Shown: positions 8,901-16,962 of the stretch, piece after piece
Layout of the letters: every line of letters starts with the position of its first letter
Position numbering within the stretch: position 1 is the stretch's first letter
NCBI GenBank assembly: GCA_942491115.1
Contig: CALNZV010000001.1
Location: 186,001-250,000, forward strand
DNA from: CALNZV01 sp942491115
GTDB taxonomy: Bacteria; Desulfobacterota; Desulfobacteria; Desulfobacterales; UBA5852
Direction of reading: 5' to 3'
Length of the DNA stretch: 64,000 nt
Notes under the pieces: generated by a model
The model's database searches: none
What the model was told of the DNA's origin: nothing
The model's input: only the letters and a program-made list of their open reading frames with translations
Program-made: the position numbers and the translations under genes

Positions 8901-11900
8901 GCCGACAACCACCGCCCCGGTGCCGATATCACCGACGTAGACGCCAAGTCGTTCCCGATGGCGAAGCTTTCCGTCAACCAAATACCGGTCGATCTGTGCC
9001 TCTGCCCCGGCAATGGGATCCCCGATGTAATGACCGCACATCAGTGGTCTCTGACTGTAGCGCAGGTCCATGGCCCGGACCCGGACCCGCAGAACCCGCT
9101 TCGACGGGAGGGAGGGACGCAGGACTGGCCGGGTACCCATGAAGCTGTGTTCCAGGTCTTCTGGTGTCGGGAACGTCACGGGACCCGAGTCGTAAGCTCG
9201 GATGGCGGCAACCCCGCGGGAGACGGGAAGTCGCCCCAGCCGTACCGTCTCACCCGTCTCCAGAAGATCGAGAATGGCCGGAAAGTAACGCTCGGTCTTC
9301 ATGAGGCTGCCGTGGTCCACCGGCATGTGCCAGCAGCGGTTTTCCGGCAGGAAGTCGAGACGGCCTGCGGCCCAGCTCACCGTGCCGTCCCCTTCGGCGG
9401 TGCCCAGCATCATCAGGCATCCCTTCTCCACCCGGACGCCGCAAGGGGTGTTATCGGCCTGGCCGAAGACGTATACCAACCGATCCACGTGCGCTATAGG
9501 GCGATGCCGGAACCCCTCCCCTCCTGCCCGCTTCTCGGTGATACCGCCCTCCCACAGCGCCCGGGCCGTCGTCATCACCTTGTCGTCGGGAAGCCCACAG
9601 ATCCCGCCGCCAAACCACCGATCCCGGTTGGACCGTCGGAGGGCTTTCCAGGACGCCTGGGTATAGTAGTTGTCGGCCTGAGCGCCGCCGGCGTCCCGGA
9701 AACCCGGCCGGGGCAGCAGCTGGACCGCGCCCGGAAAGCTCGCGACGATTTCTAGCAGCTCCCGGATATCGTGCCGGACGTCCATCACCGCCAGTTTCCG
9801 GATGCTCCCGGTCTTTCCCAGAAGGGTTTCCACCATGAGGTGGGAGCCGTTGTTGGGGGTGCCCAACATGACGAATCGCCCGCCGGGCCTTTCGATGATG
9901 CGATCCCACAGTCCGGGGTGGGCCGCGATCATGGCCCGAACCACCAGGCCGCCCATACTGTGGGCCAGCAGCCGCACGGGATGATCGGGATGCCGGTCGA
10001 GAGCCTCGGCGACAACGTTGGCCAGGGCGTCGGCCGTTTCCTCGACCGTCATCCGCCAGTCGTAGGGGAATCGGATGACCCGGTGGGTGGCATCCAAATG
10101 GTCGGCAAGCCCGCCGTAGAACACCTCGAAGAGGCCTTCCACAGCCACCTCGGCCGCACGGACGCGAATCCGATCGAGCCCTCCGCCGGCAAGGGCCAGG
10201 GGGTTGAACCAGACCCGCCCGCTATTTTCGGTGCCTCGCACCTCGAGGTGGGATCCCATGATTCCCGGCAGCAGGACCACCACGGGCCGGATGTTGTCGG
10301 CCGGGGTAGCGCCACGTAAGGCGCGAATCCGCTGCGCCTCGACCTTTCCTGGTTCCCGCAGTTTTTCGATGCCATTCCAGTCATCTAGCTGATTCAGCTT
10401 CCCTGGGTCGGACTTCAGCCAGTCGTGTAGACCCATTCGGGTCCGGCGGTTTTGAAAATAGTTGAAGTGGTTGACCTTTTCCCCCTGGTCGAAGAGATAC
10501 CGGGTTCCCTTGGCCTGGGCCAGACCGGCGTACATGGAGGCGGTGTCTACCACCATGTCGTTGTCTGTCCGGTCGAAGAACATCCAGTCGGTGAACGTCA
10601 CCCCCAGGCGCTGAATCAGCCCCCCCCCCTCGATGTCGCCAGTGATCACCCCCATTGGAACGTCGGGTTTACGCTCCGCCATCGCCAGCAGCCGGGTCAT
10701 GGGCGCATCGGTCAGCATGGCCTCGATCCCCGGCACGGTCCACGGATCCATGCGCTTGTGGGCGATCTCGAGCACGACCCGCTTGAAAGCTGACAGTACC
10801 GGGCTAGCCCCCGGGCCCGTCACGGCGCCCACCAGAGTGTTCGTCAGGGACAACAGACCCGACAGGAAAACGTCCAGGTTGTCCGAGAGAAGCCGGGTTC
10901 CGCCCGCGGGACAGGCCACCCGGAGGTAGCGCTCGATCCGGAAGTCCTTTTCTTTGAGTAGCGCAACCAGCCGGCGGAGCTTCTCCTGCTCCTTCGCCGC
11001 GACTAATTCACGGATCGCTTTCTCCCATTTTTTCTCCTTTTTGTGGAGAGGGGGATCGCGTCGGTAGGCACCTATCACCTCCTCGCTCAGATCCCCGATG
11101 CAGAGCAAATCACCCACGATCCCCCCCCGGGAGTGGGTCACCAGGGAGATCTTCGCCCACTTTGGGAGCGTTTTGGCCAGCAGCAGGGCGTTGTCGATGG
11201 GGCTTTCCGAAAACGTCCGGTGCTCGAAGCCGTAAAGGCCGCCGGCAAAAAGCGTTTCCAGGGCGGCCCAGTCCGACTCCTTTCCCGCGATGCCCAGGTC
11301 CTTGAAGGCCCCCATGGTGTGGGAGGCAGTGCCGTGGATGAAGACCAACATTCCCTTTTTCGCGGCCTCATTCAGACCGGGGGTACCCGGCTCGAGGCAG
11401 TCGGCGGTTTCCAACTCCTTTCCCCGCCACCGGTAAAGCCCCTGCTCCCCCGCAAGCTGGGACTCGATCGCCCACATGAGAGCCTTGGCCCCGAGCCAGG
11501 AAACCGACAGGACGTCGGCCTTCTCCACCGCTTCCTTGAACTCGTCTTTCAGCCACTCGGCGAGAAGCTCCCGGGCCTTCTCTTCAGCCTTCTCGATGAT
11601 GGTGTCCCTGCCCAGGTCGAGAACCGACAGCCGGGACCAGAGCCAGTCTCCCACGCCCCGGGATGAGGCCTCCTTGCCGGCCAGCACGTTCAGGTCGATT
11701 TCGGCTTCTTTCATATCCTCCGGGTATAGCCGCCGGAGGTCTTCTTCCAGCTTGTCCGCCCGGATGAAGAGCGTGGTGCCGTCTTCAGCCTCAAGCGCAA
11801 GAAGCTGGCCGGGCTCCGGATGGAGCATCTCCGTTTCCGCCTTGCTTCGAAGACGGACGTTCAGGTCGTAGCTCGCCCGCACCTGAACCACCGTCGGATT

Positions 11901-12032
11901 CACGAAGGGATCTTCTCCCGTCTCCGCAGAGCGGGAAGCGCCTCCCAGGATTACGGGAATGGACGGTTTGGGGTCCTCTCTGCCGGGCAGGGAAATGGTG
12001 ATCTTGGAGGGATCTTCGTTCCGGGTCGGCAT
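5976..12032 (-). CDS. Giant hydrolase-hydrolase-CHAT protease with helical repeats and basic tail
   Basis: 2018 residues. Chosen start is ATG 12032 (GGAGG five bases upstream); a GTG at 12044 overlaps that site. Order of parts: N-terminal region; alpha/beta hydrolase with HGTAS near 233 and THSRGG (Ser about 301); second, lecithin-acyltransferase-like hydrolase with PGIMGS near 587, FPYDWR and AHSMGG near 690; an unassigned beta-rich region around 1000-1150 that includes GAIIVGLGEWGDLTA; a CHAT (caspase-like) domain with AAHG near 1473 and LNCCHLG near 1517; a TPR-like helical region near 1620-1900; and a Lys/Arg-rich disordered tail. No signal peptide. It follows the stand-alone caspase and is coupled to the downstream hydrolase. 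CHAT proteases act in bacterial protease relays, including CRISPR-linked ones, but no CRISPR is present. Domain assignment is confident, function is not. Confidence 0.88.
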   Translation of the reverse strand: MPTRNEDPSKITISLPGREDPKPSIPVILGGASRSAETGEDPFVNPTVVQVRASYDLNVRLRSKAETEMLHPEPGQLLALEAEDGTTLFIRADKLEEDLRRLYPEDMKEAEIDLNVLAGKEASSRGVGDWLWSRLSVLDLGRDTIIEKAEEKARELLAEWLKDEFKEAVEKADVLSVSWLGAKALMWAIESQLAGEQGLYRWRGKELETADCLEPGTPGLNEAAKKGMLVFIHGTASHTMGAFKDLGIAGKESDWAALETLFAGGLYGFEHRTFSESPIDNALLLAKTLPKWAKISLVTHSRGGIVGDLLCIGDLSEEVIGAYRRDPPLHKKEKKWEKAIRELVAAKEQEKLRRLVALLKEKDFRIERYLRVACPAGGTRLLSDNLDVFLSGLLSLTNTLVGAVTGPGASPVLSAFKRVVLEIAHKRMDPWTVPGIEAMLTDAPMTRLLAMAERKPDVPMGVITGDIEGGGLIQRLGVTFTDWMFFDRTDNDMVVDTASMYAGLAQAKGTRYLFDQGEKVNHFNYFQNRRTRMGLHDWLKSDPGKLNQLDDWNGIEKLREPGKVEAQRIRALRGATPADNIRPVVVLLPGIMGSHLEVRGTENSGRVWFNPLALAGGGLDRIRVRAAEVAVEGLFEVFYGGLADHLDATHRVIRFPYDWRMTVEETADALANVVAEALDRHPDHPVRLLAHSMGGLVVRAMIAAHPGLWDRIIERPGGRFVMLGTPNNGSHLMVETLLGKTGSIRKLAVMDVRHDIRELLEIVASFPGAVQLLPRPGFRDAGGAQADNYYTQASWKALRRSNRDRWFGGGICGLPDDKVMTTARALWEGGITEKRAGGEGFRHRPIAHVDRLVYVFGQADNTPCGVRVEKGCLMMLGTAEGDGTVSWAAGRLDFLPENRCWHMPVDHGSLMKTERYFPAILDLLETGETVRLGRLPVSRGVAAIRAYDSGPVTFPTPEDLEHSFMGTRPVLRPSLPSKRVLRVRVRAMDLRYSQRPLMCGHYIGDPIAGAEAQIDRYLVDGKLRHRERLGVYVGDIGTGAVVVGKKGRENHGKTFRKGAIIVGLGEWGDLTANHLTETVRAGVLRYLLLALDGIGRDSDSGSAGDRQIKLGSVLIGYNSTVNIGVEDSVAAIVTGVCEANRQFEDAVGTVLRVGELEFVELFLDTAISAAKIVRDLPKRLARELKRLEIDIDVGKTLIQGEGSRTRLSVSSGLGYWPRMIVTDADRPEAACPPECYRIRRVSPIPADMERQLLEDLTGVSEPGETDQQPPKARPASGASAAMADRMKFVYLSERARAEAIVVQRQPGLAENLIRHAIRSDRYRPEMARTLFQLLVPLDFKEAAREAPQMILVLDGTTANLPWEMLCAEQEPMVVKTAVVRQLESTRFRRVVQTTRGKTACVIADPSTAGFETHFVTRTGNPLPQLPGAVLEGETVREILADSGYDVVFAPSETEALDVFNKLFQAPHRILVIAAHGVFEAPAIGGGKRTGVVLSDGMLLTAAEVGQMEIVPEVVFLNCCHLGRVDTAPAYNRLAYSLSRELIEMGVRCVVAAGWAVNDQAANTFATTFFDSLVKRGDRFGRAIHEARKATYANHRGFNTWGAYQAYGDPGFQLDPDRGGLGGDPAGFVTPQELVESLTWIRNELKFSGSGNLETTQGEVEAVLAGGAKEWGNLPAVQSAVGAVYAEFGPAGFDMARAAYTRAITEEDTQGTVAIKTIEQLANLEARQGEKKKDIVLIHRAIKRLRNLEQAARVADTENETTLGAVNGERCALIGSAYKRLAGILAPWSSEADDPELPTGVKQALTMSAQWYQKAEGDPDGPDFSPYNAQNRLALQAVLGTATSDHSKMARRSGRIARKRYDVSLNFWDLIMAGDGELIARIIDQTLMQTPKKDGGPDAAQVVIDTYAQLVDRLPKSMRQLDSVVSQIRLLKRFVNKRALAVKSKKRVLNILADNLDRVAEALDSSAAGAESPEATDASRKGKDQNVPSDGAAKRRRQTTKSKVAPKSRAPRAGKQKKK

Positions 12033-12170
12033 GGTGTCCTCCACAGGATGGAATCAGAGGCCTTGGGGGCCTTGAGGTTCACGGTTGGGAAGCGTGTTCC
12101 GGGATCGGCGGGGGAATCCGTCCGTCCGCATCGCCGCCGATCGGGCACACTGCGGAGCGGATGCTCCGGG

Positions 12171-12965
12171 TCACTCGAAGATCCGGAATCGGCGTGCCTG
12201 GGCCGACCCCAGGATCTGAGGGTTCTGAGGCAAACGGGTCGACGGCAGATACCCCCGGATTTTACGATACCAGTCTTCGTAGGTGGCGCCTTCGGGCAAG
12301 GTCTTCAAGGTTTTGATGGCGTAATAGGTGAATGCCCCGTTGGCGCGGCCCCGAAACCGGGTGTCCCAGCTGTATTCGGTATCCTGGCATCCGGACAAAA
12401 GAAGGTCTCCTCCGGCTCTCGCCAAACCGCCGGAGAGAACCGGCGGTCTGAAACGAAACCGTCGCAGTTGATCCGCCGGCATCCAGGCTTCGGGGGGCAG
12501 AAAACGGGCCCTGGGCATTCCCTCGTCCACATCGCTCTCCTCCCCCCGGGTTACCGATCCGGAATGGCAACTGTCGGACAAGAGCAACACACGAACCCGC
12601 TCCCGCCTGTTGGAGAAAAGAATGTGGAGATCGTCGTCCAACAATGCCCCCGACGCATTGATATCGTGAGGGCAGAGCCCTTCGTCCCTTCCGTCGGTCT
12701 CGTCATCGGAGGTGTCCGGCACCCATGTGCCGTGTCCCGAGTAGGTAATGACAACCGTATCATCCGGCTGAGCCGATTCGATCAACTCCCGAATGGCAGC
12801 GGTCATTTCCGTCTTCGTTGCCTCGGCGTCCAGAAGCATCCTCACCGCAAACTGTCTTGCCTCCAGGACATCGGCCCAATCGCGGGCGTCATTCACGCAG
12901 CCTGAAAGATCCGATTGGGTTCCGGGGTAGTCGTTGATCCCAATGCAAAGGGCCTTTTTTGCCAT
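12171..12965 (-). CDS. Stand-alone caspase-family (C14) protease
   Basis: 264 residues from ATG 12965, which has AAGGAGG six bases upstream; a longer frame to 13031 lacks such a site and precedes the conserved start. The N-terminal strand KALCIGINDYPG, the SGCVNDA segment, YSGHG (His78) and DSCHSG (Cys133) define a metacaspase/caspase p20-like core. Acidic DDETDGRDE after the His suits Ca2+ binding or Arg/Lys specificity as in metacaspases; this is family knowledge. It strongly resembles the C-terminal domain of the fusion at 308-3139, including the SGCVNDAR segment and the acidic loop, so the two may derive from one duplication. First gene of the minus-strand series, 138 bases before the CHAT giant. 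Confidence 0.9.
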   Translation of the reverse strand: MAKKALCIGINDYPGTQSDLSGCVNDARDWADVLEARQFAVRMLLDAEATKTEMTAAIRELIESAQPDDTVVITYSGHGTWVPDTSDDETDGRDEGLCPHDINASGALLDDDLHILFSNRRERVRVLLLSDSCHSGSVTRGEESDVDEGMPRARFLPPEAWMPADQLRRFRFRPPVLSGGLARAGGDLLLSGCQDTEYSWDTRFRGRANGAFTYYAIKTLKTLPEGATYEDWYRKIRGYLPSTRLPQNPQILGSAQARRFRIFE

Positions 12966-13798
12966 GATCGCCTCCTTATCGGAAATCCTTATGGGTGAGA
13001 GGACCGCCGACATCCACATCCGGTGACGCACCCGATCTCAAGAGTCGCACCCGAGAGATGACGACGATGTGCCATTGGTTTAAACGGTTGTACCAGCGAA
13101 TTCACCGTCGACAGATGATTTACGGGATTCAACATGCCGCCCCCTGAACCAGCGCCCACCAGTTACCATCGCATAGCGGGCGGTGGACGGGTTGACGTCA
13201 GCAGTGTCGGGCTTGGGGCGAAGAAGATCCCCGACCCGTGTAAATGCAGGAGAAGAAAATGGCAGCTTGAGGTCGAGGGTGCCGGTTTGCGCTGAAGAGG
13301 GTGGCCGTCTTCATCGTGGTGCCGAGGTCTAACCCTTCGGTGATTCGCGGAGAAGGTGGAAGGCCACCGGATGTCGGGGAAGCCCTTGTCCGCCCTATTG
13401 ACTATACTACCCATCGAGATGGGGTTAGGCAATGGTAATTTTGGTCATTGTCCCAAGATATTATTGTCCTCTCGAATCAATGTCCGTCCACCCGGGGGGG
13501 AAGACCAACGGGAACGATTCCTGAAGGATTCAATGCCTGAAACCACCGACGGCATCTCGATGGGTAGACATCGGGTTCACCATGGCCATCTTCTCCTTTC
13601 GCAGCCGCCCCTGGAGGCGATGGTCTACAGGAAGAGGCAACCCCCATTGAAAATCAAGATGAGCGGCGCCGATGCCACGATCACTGCAACCGCACCGGCG
13701 CTGTCGAGGAGAAGATGTATAAGCGTCCGGACCCCCGTGGATTCATGGAGTCTCGGAGGGACACTACCGACGCCTATGACGGAAGAGAACCGGTCGGG
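12966..13798. other. Intergenic region upstream of the caspase-led series
   Basis: About 830 bases between the caspase start and the end of pheA. Open frames on both strands (for example 13356-13823 plus and 13163-13432 minus) lack ribosome sites and family-like composition. A TATAGT on the minus strand near 13400-13405 could be a -10 element, but no well-spaced -35 accompanies it. It should hold the promoter of the caspase series; I cannot place it with confidence. Confidence 0.4.
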
Positions 13799-14860
13799 TC
13801 ACCCAGACGCATCCCCGGGATAGCTGCCCAACACTTTAAGACCGATGATCCGTTCTTTGAGCGCCTCGAGGAGTCCGGAAATGCGGTCATCATCCTTGGA
13901 ACCCTCGAAATCCAGAAAAAAACTGTAGTTCCCAGGATCGGATCTAAGGGGCATGGAAGCAATCCGCGTCAGGTTGATGTTCGCATCGGCAAACAACCGC
14001 AGGGCATCATAGAGTTTTCCGGCCTCATGGGGAACGGCGAAGATGATGGATGTCTTGTCTCCTGGATCGGTGCACGGTTCCCTGGAGAGCAGGAGAAACC
14101 GGGTCGAGTTGGATGACCCGTCTTCGATACCGTCCTTGATGATTTCAAGATCATAGAGCTCGGCGCAGAGACGGCTGGCAATGGCTGCGGCGGCCTTCGG
14201 GTTCTGTCTGGCCAGCATTTTGGCCGCACCGGCGGTGTCGTAATACGGATTGGGCTCCAGCTTGTTTCGGATCAGAAAACCACGGCACTGGGCCAATGCC
14301 TGGGGATGGGAGTAGACCACACGGATTTCCCGATAATCGGTCCCCTTCGGTGCCAGGAGACAGTGCTGCACCGGAACCTTGATCTCTCCCACTACATTGA
14401 GACCGGTGGTGGTCAACAGGTCGTTCACCTGGGTCACGGCGCCTTCGAGGGAATTCTCCACCGGCACCACACCGAGGTCCAGATACCCGTTTTCGACCCC
14501 ACGGAAAACGTCGACGAACTCCATACAGGGAATGTAGGCTCCTGAGGGCCTGAGACGCCTGGCAGCCACTTCGCCGTAAGCGCCATGTTCGCCCTGAAAG
14601 GCGACCAGTTGTCGATCCTCATCCTGGAGGCGTCTGCTCTCCTGGATGATGGTCTCCAGAATCTGGCGGGTGAATGTACTCTCCACCAAATCGAGATTGA
14701 GCCGTTCGGCCCGCGACAGCAGCTCCTCCTCCCTCGTCGAGTCATGGGTCTGTCGCTTAAACTTCTTGGAGCGAAGCGCCAACCCCATGCGCTCCTGAAG
14801 CAGAACCAGCAACTCGCGGTCGATCTTGTCTATCTTGGTTCTGATCTCATCGAGTTTCAT
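13799..14860 (-). CDS. pheA: Bifunctional chorismate mutase/prephenate dehydratase
   Basis: 353 residues, normal for the fusion. Chorismate mutase (AroQ) occupies about 1-85, with the Arg/Lys-rich helices LDEIRTKIDKIDRELLVLL and RSKKFK. Prephenate dehydratase spans about 87-270, with FQGEHGAYGEVAA, PVENSLEGAV and the catalytic SSNSTRF motif. A C-terminal ACT domain runs about 275-353. It converts chorismate to phenylpyruvate for phenylalanine. Its start overlaps the stop of the DAHP synthase by four bases (ATGA type), so the two are coupled. Oddity: the Phe-binding motifs known from E. coli as GALV and ESRP read GKLY and ASMP here, which predicts weak or altered Phe feedback. Transcription is probably controlled by the upstream attenuator. 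Confidence 0.95.
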   Translation of the reverse strand: MKLDEIRTKIDKIDRELLVLLQERMGLALRSKKFKRQTHDSTREEELLSRAERLNLDLVESTFTRQILETIIQESRRLQDEDRQLVAFQGEHGAYGEVAARRLRPSGAYIPCMEFVDVFRGVENGYLDLGVVPVENSLEGAVTQVNDLLTTTGLNVVGEIKVPVQHCLLAPKGTDYREIRVVYSHPQALAQCRGFLIRNKLEPNPYYDTAGAAKMLARQNPKAAAAIASRLCAELYDLEIIKDGIEDGSSNSTRFLLLSREPCTDPGDKTSIIFAVPHEAGKLYDALRLFADANINLTRIASMPLRSDPGNYSFFLDFEGSKDDDRISGLLEALKERIIGLKVLGSYPGDASG

Positions 14861-15717
14861 ATCGTCTCCTCAATTCGGTGTGGTGATGAAGGGATCAGCC
14901 CCGCAGCCGGCAGCTTTTCGACGAAGGAACGCAGAGAACGCACCTGCTCCATGAGGGTGTGAAACCCGTCGGGAGTAAGGGCCTGATCGGCATCGCAGAG
15001 GGCCTCTGCCGGATTGTGATGAACCTCGATGAGCAGACCGTCGGCACCTGCCGCCACCGAAGCCAGACTCATCGGACCAATCAGACTGAGGCGGCCCGTG
15101 CTGTGGGTGGGATCGATGACAATCGGCAAATGGGTGAGCTCCTTGATGGCCGGAACAGCGCTCAGATCAAGGGTGTTTCGTGTGTAGTTCTCGAAAGTGC
15201 GGATTCCTCGCTCACAGAGAATGACCGACGGGTTGCCTTCACTCAGGATGTATTCCGCGCAGTTCAACCATTCATCCAATGTCGAGAACATTCCCCGCTT
15301 TAGCAGGACCGGTCGATCGACCTTTCCAACCTCTTTGAGAAGCGAAAAATTCTGCATGTTGCGGGTGCCGATTTGAAGAATGTCGGCAAATTCGGCGACC
15401 CAGGAGACATCCCTAGGGTCGAGAACCTCGGTAATGATAGGAAGACCGGTTTCCTGGCGTGCCTTGTCCAGGATTTTAAGCCCACTCAGACCGAGACCTT
15501 GGAAGGAATATGGAGATGTCCGGGGTTTGAAAGCGCCTCCCCGAAGAAGATCTGCCCCGGCCGCTTTGACGGCGCGGGCGGCTTTCAGCGTCTGCTCTTC
15601 GCTTTCGACGCTGCAGGGGCCGGCCATCACAACGAAATCCCGGCCAAATGCGACATCGCCAACCGAAATGACCGACCGTTGATCTGATACCCTGGAAACC
15701 AGTTTGAGATGCGTCAT
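14857..15717 (-). CDS. aroF: 3-deoxy-7-phosphoheptulonate (DAHP) synthase, small type
   Basis: 286 residues, the size of the compact type I-beta enzymes without a regulatory domain. Seen motifs include MAGPCSVES near 31, GGAFKPRTSPYSFQG near 60, IGTRNMQNF and DPTHSTGR. It condenses phosphoenolpyruvate with erythrose 4-phosphate, the first step of the shikimate pathway. No ACT or chorismate mutase extension is present, so it probably lacks allosteric control of its own. An AAAGGGG site precedes ATG 15717. It is the first structural gene after the Phe leader peptide and terminator, and overlaps pheA. Pairing entry and phenylalanine-branch enzymes under one attenuator makes a Phe-responsive unit. 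Confidence 0.94.
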   Translation of the reverse strand: MTHLKLVSRVSDQRSVISVGDVAFGRDFVVMAGPCSVESEEQTLKAARAVKAAGADLLRGGAFKPRTSPYSFQGLGLSGLKILDKARQETGLPIITEVLDPRDVSWVAEFADILQIGTRNMQNFSLLKEVGKVDRPVLLKRGMFSTLDEWLNCAEYILSEGNPSVILCERGIRTFENYTRNTLDLSAVPAIKELTHLPIVIDPTHSTGRLSLIGPMSLASVAAGADGLLIEVHHNPAEALCDADQALTPDGFHTLMEQVRSLRSFVEKLPAAGLIPSSPHRIEETI

Positions 15718-15887
15718 GTCTAACCCCTTTGGAAACCGATGGGTTTCGCCTATAAATAGATGGATTCACCCAGGTCCGCCAGTACGGGCAAATCGCCATT
15801 GATCAGCCTGACCCCAGAACGGCCATAAGCGGCTAAGGGCCGCGGATGAGGCACCGGCCATCCGTCACAGACCGGACTTCAAGAACA

Positions 15888-15960
15888 GAAAAAGCCCCGA
15901 TACTGCCAACTCGGGGCTTCAAGAACAACACTCCCCGAGCGGATCCGTTCGTCCACCCGG
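15888..15960 (-). promoter_or_regulatory. Phe attenuator: terminator hairpin and competing hairpins
   Basis: Read on the minus strand. A 9-bp GC-rich stem (15911-15919 with 15892-15900, loop 10) is followed by a U run at 15893-15889: an intrinsic terminator about 170 bases before aroF. The segment CTCGGGGAG (15939-15931) can instead pair with CCCCGAG inside the terminator's left arm, giving an antiterminator. Segment 15951-15960 can pair over ten positions, one G-U, with 15987-15996 inside the leader peptide gene. This is the layout of ribosome-controlled attenuation. Exact switching is inferred, because the first hairpin does not directly share bases with CTCGGGGAG. Confidence 0.8.
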
Positions 15961-15978
15961 GGTGTATGATTGTCTTGG

Positions 15979-16059
15979 CTACACGACCGGATGGACGCTC
16001 TTAAAGTGATAAAAAAAGCGCCCGAAATCCAAAAAACGGTGGCCAAGTGTTTTGTCCAT
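15979..16059 (-). CDS. pheL: Phe-rich attenuator leader peptide
   Basis: 26-residue frame, ATG 16059 to TAG 15979, sequence core RFLDFGRFFYHF. It has five Phe (positions 9, 12, 15, 16, 19) and Tyr17 within eleven residues. A GAGGGAG ribosome site lies eight bases before the ATG. It ends about 60 bases before the terminator stem. Its last codons (Ser-Val-His-Pro-Val) contain the strand that pairs with 15951-15960. Ribosomes stalling on Phe codons when charged tRNA-Phe is scarce would cover that strand and allow antitermination into aroF-pheA. The role is known for pheL in enterobacteria; the sequence here is unrelated and was recognised only by composition and position. Confidence 0.82.
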   Translation of the reverse strand: MDKTLGHRFLDFGRFFYHFKSVHPVV

Positions 16060-16078
16060 AAGATTTTCTCCCTCTGCT

Positions 16079-16107
16079 ACTAATCCATAATCGATCCCAT
16101 TCGTCAA
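16079..16107 (-). promoter_or_regulatory. Candidate promoter for the pheL-aroF-pheA operon
   Basis: TTGACG (16107-16102) is separated by 17 bases from ATTAGT (16084-16079). The -35 is strong, the -10 poor (3 of 6), and a start at the usual distance would fall close to the leader's ribosome site, so the true -10 may be offset. Confidence 0.35.
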
Positions 16108-16962
16108 TAGTTTTTATGGGCGACGCCTCCTCCCCGCCGCGGCCGCTGAAGAGACATCCCACGATGCCCAGAGGCACCCCCAACGACTGACAGGCGGAAA
16201 TGGACGACAGGGGTTAGCCTTCCAACTCAATCCATCAACGCCGACGATTGGCTCGGCCCCCGGATGGCAGACACTCTCCGTAGCATTTCTTCCACGCCGG
16301 GCTTTCAGATCGAGACCTTAAGACAGCCGCATGGAGTCTTTTCGATCCAAAGCAGGAGATCGTCAACATCGATGGACCTTTCCTTGGATCTGATCGACAG
16401 GGAATCCGGTATTGGTTGAATAGAGTTGATTCTATCGATACCGATTCTCTAAGACGTCCGTTTTTTGGCCTCGGCATGGGATATGCTGTTGTGTCCCGAT
16501 TGTCGGCGCGCAAGCAATCCGTTTTATCCGTGAAGACGACCGGCACATTCCCCCATGATTTGGTTGGACTCTGGCCCGGTTGACCAACGGAGGAAGTGCT
16601 CTCGCGCCTTGTCAAGACGCCGGGAAACCCTAATTGGGCCTTAACCATTCTGATGCACTATTTCCAGTAAATTCAAACTTTCAGGTGCGGCAGTGTCCTT
16701 TCCATCGAGTTTGCGGAGGGCGGAGGATTTTTCCTGAAAATGGTGGAGGACAGGGTGCCGGCCCCCCTCGGGGCGATGGATCTGACCGAAATCCCTTTTT
16801 GGGGAATGGACCGAGATCGTTTTCTATTCGATTTCTGGATCGCTTTGGGGTATGGCTTTCATCTGTAGATCGGTTTCAGGCGGCGTCAGGGCGTGGCGCT
16901 GCTGTTGAAAGAATAGATGTTTTGGAGAAGAAAGTGCCGGAAGCGTCCACCGGCGGCAACCC
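16108..16962. other. Long intergenic region between the Phe leader and the rhodanese gene
   Basis: About 850 bases. Open frames (16235-16648 minus, 16634-16966 plus) do not look like proteins, although the latter ends with an ATGA overlap of the rhodanese start. One 20-base segment at 16370-16389 is identical to a segment inside the PlsC-hydrolase gene (30750-30769). Around it the minus strand stays open for about 46 codons without a start, so a gene relic is possible. No terminator or RNA gene is recognised. Confidence 0.35.

Noticed and set aside
11820..12905. 361-residue plus-strand frame opposite the CHAT and caspase genes
   Set aside because: Fully antisense to two conserved genes; Gly/Arg/Pro-rich shadow caused by GC-rich codon use.
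308..12965. CRISPR-linked CHAT (Craspase) or gasdermin operon
   Set aside because: No repeat array, Cas gene or small pore-forming gasdermin-like protein is visible near the proteases.
13356..13823. 155-residue plus-strand frame upstream of the caspase series
   Set aside because: No ribosome site, no recognisable motif, and it runs into the pheA end.
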